A DNA stretch of 64,000 bases from Levilactobacillus mulengensis (lineage in GTDB: Bacteria > Bacillota > Bacilli > Lactobacillales > Lactobacillaceae): assembly GCF_003946045.1 (NCBI RefSeq), contig NZ_RHNW01000014.1:1-64000 (forward strand), read 5' to 3'. Numbering within the stretch: position 1 is the stretch's first letter; every line of letters begins with the position of its first letter. The position numbers were made by a program, and so were the translations under genes. The notes beneath the pieces are model-generated. The model was given only the letters and a program-made list of their open reading frames with translations, was not told where the DNA came from and did not search any database. Positions 50,483 through 59,787 of the stretch are shown one piece after another.

Positions 50483-51442
50483 TTACTTGCGAATCAATGA
50501 AGCCTCGTGGGCCCGTTGGGTATACATGTCAATTTCATCATCGGCAGCCCGTACCCAGTGACGGGGGGCGATTTCAACCAGGTGACGTTCCTTGCCATCG
50601 TTCTCACCGCTACCGTCGTACGCAATCTCTTCCCGGGTCCGTTCGAACTCAGGGTCAGGGACAGGCACAGCGGACAGCAAACTCTTGGTGTAGTCATGCA
50701 AGGGGTGGGCGTAGATTTCGTCAGAGTCGGCGATTTCTAGCATCCGGCCGTAGTGCATAACCCCGATCCGGTCCGAAATGTATTTCACCATGGAGAGGTC
50801 ATGGGCGATGAACAGGTACGTTAAGCCCTGTTCGCGCTGGAGCTTCTTCATCAGGTTAACCACTTGGGCCTGGATGGAAACATCCAAGGCTGAGATAGGT
50901 TCATCGGCAATCACGAACTTAGGATCAACGGCTAATGCCCGGGCAATCCCGATCCGTTGCCGTTGCCCACCGGAGAATTCGTGGGGGTACCGGCTGGAGT
51001 GATCCTTGTTCAGGCCCACGGTTTCCAGCAAGTCTTCCACCCGCTTGGTCCGGTCGGCATCGTCCTTAGCCAAATGGTTAATGTCGATTCCTTCGGCCAC
51101 GATATCCTTGACCTTCATCCGTGGATTTAAGGACGCGTACGGGTCTTGGAAAATCATTTGCATGTCTTGCCGGAATTCGCGTTGGTCATCTTTACTAGTA
51201 AAGTTATCAACGTTCTTGCCGTTAAACAAGATTTCACCAGAGGTGGGTTCGTACAAGTGGATGATGGCCCGTCCGGTCGTGGTCTTCCCAGAACCGGATT
51301 CACCAACTAGCCCAAAGGTTTCACCACGATAGATATCAAACGAGATATCATCGACGGCGCGAACCTCATCGGCCTTACCCACGTTGAAGTATTGCTTGAG
51401 GTGCTTGACCTCGAGGATTTTTTCGGCATTTTCGTAATCCAT
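50483..51442 (-). CDS. oppF: Oligopeptide ABC transporter ATPase OppF
   Basis: 319 aa. Walker A GESGSGKTTTGRAIIHLYEP, signature FSGGQRQRIGIARALA, Walker B FVIADEPISALDVSIQAQ, H-loop FIAHDLSMVKYI, and the OppF/DppF C-terminal extension (HPLHDYTKSLLSAVPVPDPE). Energises peptide import with OppD. Its ATG overlaps the oppD stop codon (TAATG), so translation is coupled. Last gene of the opp operon. Confidence 0.96.
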   Translation of the reverse strand: MDYENAEKILEVKHLKQYFNVGKADEVRAVDDISFDIYRGETFGLVGESGSGKTTTGRAIIHLYEPTSGEILFNGKNVDNFTSKDDQREFRQDMQMIFQDPYASLNPRMKVKDIVAEGIDINHLAKDDADRTKRVEDLLETVGLNKDHSSRYPHEFSGGQRQRIGIARALAVDPKFVIADEPISALDVSIQAQVVNLMKKLQREQGLTYLFIAHDLSMVKYISDRIGVMHYGRMLEIADSDEIYAHPLHDYTKSLLSAVPVPDPEFERTREEIAYDGSGENDGKERHLVEIAPRHWVRAADDEIDMYTQRAHEASLIRK

Positions 51443-52542
51443 TATTGCTGTTCCTCCTCTTCTTCAACTGGGACACTTGGCCGTTGCTTGGCGACCAAGG
51501 CCTGTTGCATCTCAGCGTACTTCTTTTGCCGTGCCACGATTTGGGCTGGCGGCGTGACCTTTGGTGCATCCGGATGGAGCAACCAAGTGGCCGCGTAGTG
51601 CGTGTCAGAAACCTTAAAGAATGGTGGTTCTTGTTCCGTGTCAATCTTCAGGGCGTACGCGTTCCGGGCAGCGAAAGCATCCCCGGTTGGTGGATCGAGT
51701 AAGTCAGGTGGCGTCCCGGGAATCGATGGCAATTCATCCCCACTCGAATCAAGCGTTGGCATCGAGCTCAAGAGGCCCCACGTGTACGGATGCTTCGGGT
51801 TGTAGAAAATTTCATCGACGGTCCCGTATTCCACGATCTTCCCGGCATACATAACGGCGACCCGGTCGGCCATGCCGGCCACGACACCCAAGTCATGCGT
51901 GATAAAGATGATTGACGTGGAAATCTTGTCTTGCAGTTCCTTCATCAGGTTCAAAATTTGCGCCTGAATCGTCACGTCCAAGGCAGTCGTTGGTTCATCG
52001 GCAATCAGAATTTCTGGATAGTTGATCAAGGCAATCGCAATCACGATCCGTTGCCGCATCCCACCAGAGAATTGGTGCGGATAATCATTGATCCGGTTTT
52101 CTGCGTCGGTGATTCCAACTAATTTCATCATTTCCAAGGCTTGTGCCAAGGCTTTTTCTTTCTTCATACCCTTGTGGACCATCAGCGGTTCGGCGATTTG
52201 CTTACCGATCTTCATGGTTGGGTCCAACGAGGTCATTGGGTCTTGGAAAATTTCGGCGATATCTTGTCCCCGGAATTGTTCCATTTCCTTGTCGCTCTTC
52301 TTCAACAGGTCTTGGTCCTTGTACAGGATCGAGCCACTGGTGATGTCGGCGTTACGGGCGTTTAAGCCCATAATCGTCCGGGTGGTTACGGATTTACCGG
52401 AACCAGATTCCCCAACGATGGCTAAGGTTTCACCCTTCCGCAGATCAAAACTGACGTTCCGGATGGCCTTAACGTCACCGGCGTAAGTTTTGAAATTAAC
52501 CTGCAGGTTGCGTACTTCCAAAATGTTTTTATCGTTCTCCAT
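51442..52542 (-). CDS. oppD: Oligopeptide ABC transporter ATPase OppD
   Basis: 366 aa. Walker A GESGSGKSVTTRTIMGLN, signature FSGGMRQRIVIAIAL, Walker B ILIADEPTTALDVTIQAQ and the oligopeptide-family C-terminal part with PHPYTWGLLSSMPTLD. The acidic C-terminus (PVEEEEEQQ) is unusual but not functionally decisive. Partner of OppF. Starts 13 nt downstream of oppC. Confidence 0.96.
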   Translation of the reverse strand: MENDKNILEVRNLQVNFKTYAGDVKAIRNVSFDLRKGETLAIVGESGSGKSVTTRTIMGLNARNADITSGSILYKDQDLLKKSDKEMEQFRGQDIAEIFQDPMTSLDPTMKIGKQIAEPLMVHKGMKKEKALAQALEMMKLVGITDAENRINDYPHQFSGGMRQRIVIAIALINYPEILIADEPTTALDVTIQAQILNLMKELQDKISTSIIFITHDLGVVAGMADRVAVMYAGKIVEYGTVDEIFYNPKHPYTWGLLSSMPTLDSSGDELPSIPGTPPDLLDPPTGDAFAARNAYALKIDTEQEPPFFKVSDTHYAATWLLHPDAPKVTPPAQIVARQKKYAEMQQALVAKQRPSVPVEEEEEQQ

Positions 52543-52555
52543 GACGTTAGTTCAC

Positions 52556-53581
52556 CTACTCTTTCGTCCGCGGATCAAAGGCATCCCGTAAGCCATCACC
52601 CAGAAGGTTAAAGGCTAACATGATGATGGAAAGGACCAGTGCTGGCCACCACATTTGATAAGGTAAGAACTGGAAGTTCTTCTGTCCATCGTTCAACAAC
52701 GTCCCTAGTGAAGCCTGTGGTGAGGAAATCCCAATCCCAATGTAGGACAAGGTGGCTTCGAAGAAGATGGCGTTAGGGATGGTAAACATCGTGTTAATGA
52801 TGATCACACTGGAGAGGTTTGGCAGAAGATGCTTGAAGGCTATCTTCAGCGGTCGCTCACCCAGCGTTCTCGCCGCCAGAATGTATTCTTGTTCCTTTAT
52901 CTCCATCGTTTGCGCTCGGACGAGTCGGGCCATGTTGGTCCACGACGTCAGCGCGATGGCAATGATGATTGACGTCATCCCAGGTTTCAGAATCAAAATC
53001 AACAGGACAATCACAACTAGGTTAGGGATGGACAAGATGATTTCAATGATTCGCTGCATAATGGTATCTATGCGGCCACCTTTCCACCCCGAGAACATCC
53101 CGTAGGTCACCCCAATCGTTAAATCAAAGAGGGTCGCCACTAACGCAATGATCAAGGAGATCCGAGTCCCGTAAAGAACCCGTGAGAACAGGTCCCGACC
53201 TAAGTAGTCGGTCCCCATGATGTAAAACTTGCTGGAAGCCCCAGCCTGCTTATAAGCGTCGATTCGTTGGCCCGCTTGAACCAACGTCCCGTTGAACCCA
53301 TTGATGCCAATGCCAGGAATCTTAGATGGCAAGTTGGCGTATGACGGGTTCACGGCGTTTGGGTTATGTGGTGAGACCACCAGGGACCCAAAGGCCATGA
53401 TGAACACGATGGCTAAGACAATCAAGGATACCCAAGCACCCTTGTTCTTCCGCAACCGCCGCCATGCATCTTGCGCGAAGGTTAACGAAGGCGCCGCAAT
53501 TTTTTCACTGTCGAGCGCTGCCCGGTCATCGGCATTGATTCGCTTAAAGCTATCTTCAGGGAGTTTAACTGTATCTGCCAT
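52556..53581 (-). CDS. oppC: Oligopeptide ABC transporter permease OppC
   Basis: 341 aa with an extended cytoplasmic N-terminus, a first membrane helix (WVSLIVLAIVFIMAFGSLV), and five further helices. The EAA loop is in AARTLGERPLKIAFKHLLPN; MGTDYLGRDLFSRVLYG is the classic DppC/OppC signature. Forms the channel with OppB. Confidence 0.96.
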   Translation of the reverse strand: MADTVKLPEDSFKRINADDRAALDSEKIAAPSLTFAQDAWRRLRKNKGAWVSLIVLAIVFIMAFGSLVVSPHNPNAVNPSYANLPSKIPGIGINGFNGTLVQAGQRIDAYKQAGASSKFYIMGTDYLGRDLFSRVLYGTRISLIIALVATLFDLTIGVTYGMFSGWKGGRIDTIMQRIIEIILSIPNLVVIVLLILILKPGMTSIIIAIALTSWTNMARLVRAQTMEIKEQEYILAARTLGERPLKIAFKHLLPNLSSVIIINTMFTIPNAIFFEATLSYIGIGISSPQASLGTLLNDGQKNFQFLPYQMWWPALVLSIIMLAFNLLGDGLRDAFDPRTKE

Positions 53582-53592
53582 TTATTTACCTC

Positions 53593-54522
53593 CTAGTTAG
53601 CCTTTCCTGTGATCCGGATCCGTGGGTCCACGATACCGTATAAGATATCCGTGAACAACAGAACGACACAGAGCATGAATGAGTAGATGATGGTCAAGCC
53701 CATGATGGTTGGGTAATCGTTCGTCAAGACGGACTTAACGAATTGTTCCCCGATACCAGGAATGGAGAAAATGTTTTCCACAACCATGGATCCAGTCATG
53801 ATGTTCACAGCTAACGGTCCAACGATCGTAATCAACGGAATCAAACTGTTCCGCAGCGCATGGTGGTAAATAACCCCCGTGCGACTCAACCCTTTCGCTT
53901 TGGCTAGTTCAATGTAATCCGAACTGAGCACATCGACCATTTCGGTTCGGACGAACCGCGCCGACTCGGCTAGCGGCGTCGCGCCCAACGCTAGGGTTGG
54001 CAAGACCGTATAGATAAAGCCACCCCATTCGGCGATTGGGAACCAGCCCAATTTCAACCCCAAGTAGTATTGGAGTAAAACAGCTAAGACGAAAGAGGGA
54101 ATCGAAATCCCTAAGATAGAAACAACCGTAGCCGTGGTATCAACCCACGAGTTCTGCCGCATGGCCCCAAAGGCCCCGACAACGATTCCAACGATGACCC
54201 CTAAGATCATGGCTTGCAGCCCAATCTGCAAGGATGGTCCGATCCGACTTGAAAGCAAGTAGGACACTGGTTGGTCGCTGAATTGGAAAGACGTTCCGAA
54301 GTTACCCCGCACAGCCCCTGCTAGGTACAGCAGGTACTGTTGCCAGACTGGCTTATTCAAACCATATTGTTCGTAGATCAGCGCAATCTGACTCTTGGAC
54401 AACTTAGCTTGGTTAGTCAGTGGCGTCCCGGGTAACAACTTCATTAGGAAGAACGTCAAGGTAATAACGATGAATAAGGTTAGGATCAGGTAAAAGATCC
54501 GCTTTGCTAGATACTTTGCCAT
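53593..54522 (-). CDS. oppB: Oligopeptide ABC transporter permease OppB
   Basis: 309 aa, six helices. MAKYLAKRIFYLILTLFIVI at the start, LPGTPLTNQAKLS and the EAA loop ELAKAKGLSRTGVIYHHAL are typical. ATG at 54522 has GAGAGGTAAACAA upstream and matches the usual OppB N-terminus; five codons further upstream are open but unsupported. First gene of oppBCDF, 200 nt after oppA1. Confidence 0.96.
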   Translation of the reverse strand: MAKYLAKRIFYLILTLFIVITLTFFLMKLLPGTPLTNQAKLSKSQIALIYEQYGLNKPVWQQYLLYLAGAVRGNFGTSFQFSDQPVSYLLSSRIGPSLQIGLQAMILGVIVGIVVGAFGAMRQNSWVDTTATVVSILGISIPSFVLAVLLQYYLGLKLGWFPIAEWGGFIYTVLPTLALGATPLAESARFVRTEMVDVLSSDYIELAKAKGLSRTGVIYHHALRNSLIPLITIVGPLAVNIMTGSMVVENIFSIPGIGEQFVKSVLTNDYPTIMGLTIIYSFMLCVVLLFTDILYGIVDPRIRITGKAN

Positions 54523-54628
54523 TTGTTTACCTCTCAATCAGTAGACTTATTTGTTACCGTTAAGTCGTTAAACTTAACAAGAACTCCACGAAAACAACAA
54601 GATGATGAATGATTGCAATAATATCGAA

Positions 54629-54697
54629 AAGTAAGGACCAACTCGCGTTAATCCTTACTTCCCGATAAAGCTTATTTGGTCGGGCCTTCACCCGACT
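54629..54697 (-). promoter_or_regulatory. Attenuator-like hairpins between oppA1 and oppB
   Basis: AAGTAAGGA (54629-54637) and TCCTTACTT (54652-54660) pair; only TTTTCG follows on the minus strand. A second hairpin AGTCGGG/CCCGACC is at 54678-54697. A leaky terminator or RNA-stability element would allow more OppA than OppBCDF. Confidence 0.55.
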
Positions 54698-54722
54698 GTC
54701 ATAACTGATTTAAACGTGTTGC

Positions 54723-56351
54723 TTACTTAGCAATGTAAGCGCGACTGAAGTCCCAGTTAGCACCGGTTGGGAAGTAAATCAATCCCTTGACATCGGACTT
54801 GACCAGTTGGGCTTTCCCTTGTTGGTAAACGGGGATGACACCTTGGTCATTTAAGATAGTCTTTTGGGCGTTAACCATGTCATTCCAACGAGCAGTGTTG
54901 TTGTTGGCATCCTTACCAGTGGCTGCGGCAACGTACTTGTCGTAAGCCTTGGAAGCCCATTTCCCGTTGTTGTAAGAGTTACCAGAAGTGAACAGAGACA
55001 GGAATGAAATTGGGTCAGGGAAGTCAGCACCCCAAGCAGAGATAACGGCATCGAATTGGCCATTTTGTGAACGGCTCAAACGCGTCTTGAATGGTAAGTT
55101 ACTGTTGGTAACCTTTAAGCCATCCAACTTAGCCCATTGACTCTGGATAAATTCGGCACTGTTCTTACCGGCTGGCGTGTCATCGGCCATTAAGGTCAGT
55201 GAGTAGCTAGAACGGCCCGTTTCCTTCAAAGCTTGCTTCCAAAGCTTTTGTGCCTTGGCCAGATCTTGTGAAGTTGCGGATGGAACAGCAGCAGCGGTGT
55301 TGAAGTCCGTTCCCTTGTTTTCAGCTAAACCAGTTGAAACTAAGCCCTTTGCGGCAGTCGAACCATCAGCTAAGACCTTGTTGACGAATTGGTTCCGGTT
55401 GATAGCCAGTGATAAGGCTTGACGAGCCTTCTTGTTCTTCATCATTGAATCTTTCTTTTCGTTCAATTCAATGTAGAAGGTTGAGGCACTCTTACGTTCA
55501 ACGTATTGCTTGTCGTTCTTGTAGTTCTTAGGTTGTTGACCGCTCAAGTAAGTTGCATCAAGCTTGCCACTTTGGTACTGACTCAAAGAAGTTTGGGGAT
55601 CCTTCATCGTCTTGAAGTTGATCTTCTTTAGTTTAACATTCTTAGCGTCCCAGTACTTAGTGTTTTTGCTTAATGTCCAGTTATCGGACGTACCAGTCCA
55701 GTAAGTTAACTTAAATGGACCGTTGTAGACGTTATCTTGGGCATTCGTTGCGTATTTCTTACCGTACTTTTGAACAACTGACTTATTTTGTGGGAAGAAC
55801 ATTGGACTTGCAACCAATGATGGGAAGTAACTAGTGGCTTGCGTTAACGTGACAACCACCTTGTAGTTCCCTTCGGCCTTGATTCCTAAGCTAGAAACTG
55901 GCTTCTTCTTGTTCATGATAGCGTTGGCGTTCTTAACCTGCGCGTACATGTAAGCGTATTGCGAAGCGGTCTTAGGATCAACGGTCCGTTGCCAAGCGTA
56001 AACGAAGTCTTTAGCGGTTACCTTGTCCCCGTTACTCCAGTTAGACTTACGCAAGTTGAAGGTGTAAGTCTTACCATCTTTGGACTTGGTGTAGCTCTTA
56101 GCGACCCCTGGGTGAATAGAACTGTTCTTACCGATCCGGAGAAGACCTTCACCGGTGTTGTTCATCGTTTCCCCAGAAACAACGTCCGTGGCGGTAGAAG
56201 AATCCATTGAAGGTAAGGCGGAATTTTCCATCCAGTTTAACGTCTGCTTGCTAGCCTCGCTAGAACTGTTCGATGATGATCCACACGCTGCAAGTAACAC
56301 AGCGGCAAATGTCGCGACCGTTCCGAGTTTGACTGCCGAATTGATTTTCAT
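54723..56351 (-). CDS. oppA: Oligopeptide-binding lipoprotein OppA1
   Basis: 542 aa. Lipobox LLAACG gives the lipidated Cys; SBP_bac_5 fold with the conserved NTGEGLLRIG, GDKVTAKDFVYAWQRTVDP and KARQALSLAINRNQFV. Binds extracellular peptides and delivers them to OppBC. ATG at 56351 is preferred (GAGGGGTTGG upstream). First gene of the operon; closely paralogous to oppA2. Confidence 0.95.
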   Translation of the reverse strand: MKINSAVKLGTVATFAAVLLAACGSSSNSSSEASKQTLNWMENSALPSMDSSTATDVVSGETMNNTGEGLLRIGKNSSIHPGVAKSYTKSKDGKTYTFNLRKSNWSNGDKVTAKDFVYAWQRTVDPKTASQYAYMYAQVKNANAIMNKKKPVSSLGIKAEGNYKVVVTLTQATSYFPSLVASPMFFPQNKSVVQKYGKKYATNAQDNVYNGPFKLTYWTGTSDNWTLSKNTKYWDAKNVKLKKINFKTMKDPQTSLSQYQSGKLDATYLSGQQPKNYKNDKQYVERKSASTFYIELNEKKDSMMKNKKARQALSLAINRNQFVNKVLADGSTAAKGLVSTGLAENKGTDFNTAAAVPSATSQDLAKAQKLWKQALKETGRSSYSLTLMADDTPAGKNSAEFIQSQWAKLDGLKVTNSNLPFKTRLSRSQNGQFDAVISAWGADFPDPISFLSLFTSGNSYNNGKWASKAYDKYVAAATGKDANNNTARWNDMVNAQKTILNDQGVIPVYQQGKAQLVKSDVKGLIYFPTGANWDFSRAYIAK

Positions 56352-56415
56352 TTTATAATCCAACCCCTCTTAGTTGTTTGATAAATAAATTGACAACCTC
56401 AAATTTGATATTGCA

Positions 56416-56444
56416 ATTGTATATTAGAAAACAATTAAAATCAA
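56416..56444 (-). promoter_or_regulatory. oppA1 promoter
   Basis: On the minus strand TTGATT (56439-56444), 17-nt spacer, TACAAT (56416-56421); 65 nt before the start codon. Confidence 0.75.
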
Positions 56445-56556
56445 TGGTAAAAGCTAATTTAATTTAAAAATATTTATCAAAACGCTGTTACACCGCCATT
56501 TAAAATAAAAAATTAAAATCTGATGTCACATTTAAATCGGGAGGAATTTTCGTTTT

Positions 56557-56573
56557 CTGTATACCGTATACAG
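56557..56573. promoter_or_regulatory. Palindrome CTGTATACCGTATACAG upstream of oppA1
   Basis: A 17-bp palindrome (8-bp arms around one base), with TTTT/AAAA flanks, about 115 bp upstream of the oppA1 -35. It looks like an operator; regulator unknown. The remainder of 56580-56900 has no gene; a T-box or other riboswitch was considered and not supported. Confidence 0.5.
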
Positions 56574-56901
56574 GAAAACAGCATAAAGTTACGATGCTGA
56601 ATGACTGTTATAACGGCAATGGCTACGGTTACATTGGGTTAGTAAACCCTTTTATGAGATCTCCAGGAGCGCACGCCGGCGGGATTCCGTCGCAAATGGT
56701 GCCGCTACCAGTTAACTGAGTTACCCGTCCAAGTCGGTGAATCCTAATATTCATTCTTCCAAAATAATCATTCTAAGTTTTCCGTAAGAGTAGCCAACTG
56801 AAAGAATTAAGGTAGTTATAACGCAGAGATAGGTTAGAAGCCCCCTCCGAGTCCACACACGACCGTTTACGCCCCGACCCCCGGTAAATTCCTACATATA
56901 C

Positions 56902-56950
56902 AAAAACAGGACTGACACGCCCAGTTAGGGGCTAATCAGTCCTGAAAAAA
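56902..56950 (-). terminator. oppA2 distal terminator
   Basis: AGGACTGA (56908-56915) with TCAGTCCT (56936-56943); GTTTTTG follows on the minus strand. It lies beyond element copy 15, so the oppA2 transcript would include that element. Confidence 0.7.
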
Positions 56951-56998
56951 TTATCAGTTGTTTAATTCTTGAAAGATAGGTGTCATCGATCCCGTCAA

Positions 56999-57246
56999 GA
57001 CGGGGAAATGAGATTGTGTCGGTCATGTCCGTTCCCGGCGGTGGACTCAAGCGGGCCGGCTATGGGGCCGGTTCCAGCCTGAGAGACGGGCTTCCACCTC
57101 AACTTTGCGCCTGAAAAGCGGTCGCAAAGGTTGTCCCATGCTCTAAGCTGAGAAAGTCGCTCAGCTTAGACCATCGACACAGCTGGCCGGCTTGGCCCCC
57201 CTCTGGTCACTCACATCTACCAAACACCCTCACATTTTCACTATTG
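56999..57246 (+). repeat. Structured intergenic element, copy 15 (type A)
   Basis: TCCGTTCCCGGCGGTGGACT, GGCTATGGGGCCGGTTCC, CGACACAGCTGG and CCTCTGGTCACTCAC. Hairpin A is TAAGCTGAG/CTCAGCTTA (9 bp), hairpin B CTTTGCG/CGCAAAG. Ends degenerate. Just downstream of oppA2. Confidence 0.85.
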
Positions 57247-57266
57247 AAATGGTATCCATAACTAGC

Positions 57267-58895
57267 TTACTTAGCGATGTAAGCTTTGCTGAAGTCCCAG
57301 TTGGAACTAACTGGGAAGTAAGTGATGCCCTTAACCTTTGACTTAACCAATTGTGGCTTGCCGCTTTGGTAAACCGGAATGATCCCCTGGTCCTTCAACA
57401 GAACCTTTTGGGCATCAATCAGATTTTGCCACCGAGCAGCGGGCTTGTTGGCGTTGGTCGTCGTGGCTTCCTTGACCAGCTTGTCGTAGGTCTTGTTCTT
57501 CCATTTCCCGTTGTTGTAGGAATTGTCGGACGTGAACAGGGACAGGTCGGTGATTGGGTCTGGGAAGTCAGCCCCCCACAGCGTAACCACGGCATCGAAC
57601 TGGCCACTAGCTGAACGCGCTAACCGCGTCTTGTATGGCAAGTTTGCGTTGGTGACCTTAAAGTTAGGCAACTTGGACCATTGGCTTTGCACAAATTCAG
57701 TTGTGCTCTTGCCTTCAGGCGTGTCATCGGCCATCAAGGTCAAGGCGTAGCTCTTTCGACCAGTTTCCTTCAGCGCTTGGTTCCACAACTTCTTTGCCTT
57801 AGCAGCGTTGTGTGCCGTGGCGGCAGGAATTGTCCCCTCAGTGGCGAAGTCCTTGCCATTGCGGATGGCCAGGCCACTGGTAACGATTCCCGTAGCGACC
57901 TTGGAGCCGTTATCCAGCACCTTGTTCACAAATTGATTCCGGTCGATGATGAGAGACAAGGCTTGACGGGCCTTCGGGTTCTTCATCATCGTGTCTTTCC
58001 TCTGGTTCAATTCCAGGTAGGCGACCCGGGAACTGTTCCGTGCGTGGTACTCTTTATCAGTCTTGTAATTTTTCGGCTGTTGCCCACTCAAGTAAGTGGC
58101 ATCTAGCTTCCCGCTCTGGTATTGACTCAAAGCCGTTTGCGGATCCTTAACTGCGGTAAATTTGATGTGCTTGAGCTTAACGGACTTCGCGTTCCAGTAC
58201 TTTGTGTTCTTGGTCAGCGTCCAGTTGTCGGACGTCCCAGTCCAGTAAGTCAGCTTAAAGGCCCCGTTGTAAACGTTGTCTTGGGCGTTGGTGCCGTACT
58301 TCTTGCCGTACTTCTCTACAGCCTTTTGATTCTGCGGGAAGAAGGCAGTTTGGGCAACCAACGTTGGGAAGTAGCTGACGGGATGAATCAAGCTCACTTG
58401 GACCTTGTAGTCCCCGATGGCCTTGATCCCCAGCGTGGAAACCGGCTTCTTGCCATTCATGATGGCGTTGGCGTTTTTCACATCAGCGTATAAGTAGGCG
58501 TATTGGGACCCCGTCTTCGGGTTGACTGTGCGTTGCCAGCCGTAAACGAAATCTTTGGCAGTTACTTTATCCCCGTTGCTCCAGTTGGATTTCCGGAGGT
58601 TAAACGTGTAGGTCTTGCCGTCCTTGGACTTGCTGTAGCTCTTGGCGACGGCGGGATGCGTGGTACTGTTCTTGCCAAACTTCAACAGACCCTCACCTGT
58701 GTTGTTCAGCGTTTCACCGGAAACGACGTCGGTTGCCAACGAACTGTCCATGGTTGGTAACGCGGAGCTTTCCATCCAGGTCAAGGTTTGATCCTTGGCT
58801 TGGCTACTGCTGCTAGAAGATGAGCCACACGCGGCTAACGCAATGGTGGTTAGCGCGGCGACCGTCCCTAGCTTAATGACTGACTTGACTCTCAT
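57267..58895 (-). CDS. oppA: Oligopeptide-binding lipoprotein OppA2
   Basis: 542 aa, same length and layout as OppA1. Lipobox ALAACG; GDKVTAKDFVYGWQRTVNPK; KARQALSLIIDRNQFV. Sequence differences are scattered over the whole length, so both look functional and probably differ in peptide preference. ATG at 58895 (GAGGGGTCGG upstream). It is a separate unit, flanked by type A repeat elements in the same orientation. Confidence 0.95.
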   Translation of the reverse strand: MRVKSVIKLGTVAALTTIALAACGSSSSSSSQAKDQTLTWMESSALPTMDSSLATDVVSGETLNNTGEGLLKFGKNSTTHPAVAKSYSKSKDGKTYTFNLRKSNWSNGDKVTAKDFVYGWQRTVNPKTGSQYAYLYADVKNANAIMNGKKPVSTLGIKAIGDYKVQVSLIHPVSYFPTLVAQTAFFPQNQKAVEKYGKKYGTNAQDNVYNGAFKLTYWTGTSDNWTLTKNTKYWNAKSVKLKHIKFTAVKDPQTALSQYQSGKLDATYLSGQQPKNYKTDKEYHARNSSRVAYLELNQRKDTMMKNPKARQALSLIIDRNQFVNKVLDNGSKVATGIVTSGLAIRNGKDFATEGTIPAATAHNAAKAKKLWNQALKETGRKSYALTLMADDTPEGKSTTEFVQSQWSKLPNFKVTNANLPYKTRLARSASGQFDAVVTLWGADFPDPITDLSLFTSDNSYNNGKWKNKTYDKLVKEATTTNANKPAARWQNLIDAQKVLLKDQGIIPVYQSGKPQLVKSKVKGITYFPVSSNWDFSKAYIAK

Positions 58896-59020
58896 AAAAT
58901 CCGACCCCTCTAAGTTAGTATGCCGAAGCAACTTTGTTGATAAAGACCACTATAGATTAAAATCAAATGAGAATCAATACCAAATTCTCATTTTTGAGAG
59001 TTTCTGTTGGTCTTTGTCAT

Positions 59021-59275
59021 CGCCTCCAGGCTGGTGAAAACTGGACCTGGTCGCGTCCGTTCCCGCCGGCGAGCTCAAGGAACCCTGCTATGGGGCCGGT
59101 TCCAGACCCCAGCCCGGTCTTCCACCTCAACTTTGAGCCTGAGAAACGGTCTCAAAGATTGTCCCGTGGGCTAGGCTGGCAAAAGACACCAGCCAAGGCC
59201 ACCGACACAGCCGGGCACCTTGGCTCGCCTCTGGTCACTTCCACAACTGGCCCATTTTCACCAGCCCTCCGGCTA
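59021..59275 (+). repeat. Structured intergenic element, copy 16 (type A, complete)
   Basis: Ends GCCTCCAGGCTGGTGAAAAC and CCCATTTTCACCAGCCCTCC. Hairpin A GGCTGG/CCAGCC, hairpin B CTTTGAG/CTCAAAG, hairpin C AGACC/GGTCT, outer stem CAAGG/CCTTG. Upstream of oppA2. Bases 59276-59455 hold nothing identifiable. Confidence 0.88.
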
Positions 59276-59455
59276 ACATCGGCCAACGCAACAACGATTG
59301 TGGGGTTGATTCTCAAAGATGTCTTATTTCTATCCGTCTTTAGAGTTGGGGGCCATCACCAGTTTCACCACAAGTTGTCTTAACGTTTCCAGACAATTAC
59401 CGCAGATTCACATTAGAAAAATTACCGACAACGTTCCTCTACCACGGTTCCGATC

Positions 59456-59698
59456 CAGTGAAAATACATGGTCAGTGTGAGTGACCAGAGGTGGGCCAAG
59501 CCGGCCAGCTGTGTCGGTGTTCTTTGCTGAGCGATTTTCTCAGCTTAGAACACGGGACGACCTTTGTGACCGCCTTTCAGGCACAAAGTCGAGGTCCCAG
59601 ACCGCTTCTCAGGCTGGGACCGACCCCATAGCAGGCCCGCTTGAGCCCACCGCCGGGAACGGACAACTAACCGCCACCCAATTTTCACTAGTTTGGGA
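59456..59698 (-). repeat. Structured intergenic element, copy 17 (type A)
   Basis: Reverse copy: CAGTGAAAATACATGG end, GACCAGAGGTGGGCCAAGC outer stem with GCTTGAGCCCAC, hairpins GCTGAG/CTCAGC, CTTTGTG/CACAAAG and GTCCCAG/CTGGGAC, CCCCATAGCAGG, CACCGCCGGGAACGGA, and end CCAATTTTCACTAG. It lies in the hflX upstream region. Confidence 0.88.
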
Positions 59699-59787
59699 CA
59701 GTTGGAAGCCTAACAACGCTTAATTTTTCGGTGTTTGCAAAGGAACATGTTATACTCAACGTATAGACTTTAAAGGAGGGTGATCTT

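Noticed and set aside
56581-56900. T-box or FMN riboswitch upstream of oppA1
   Set aside because: Fragments such as TGGTGCCGC and CCGCCGGCG recall those motifs, but the ordered conserved blocks are not present and no suitable gene follows on the plus strand.
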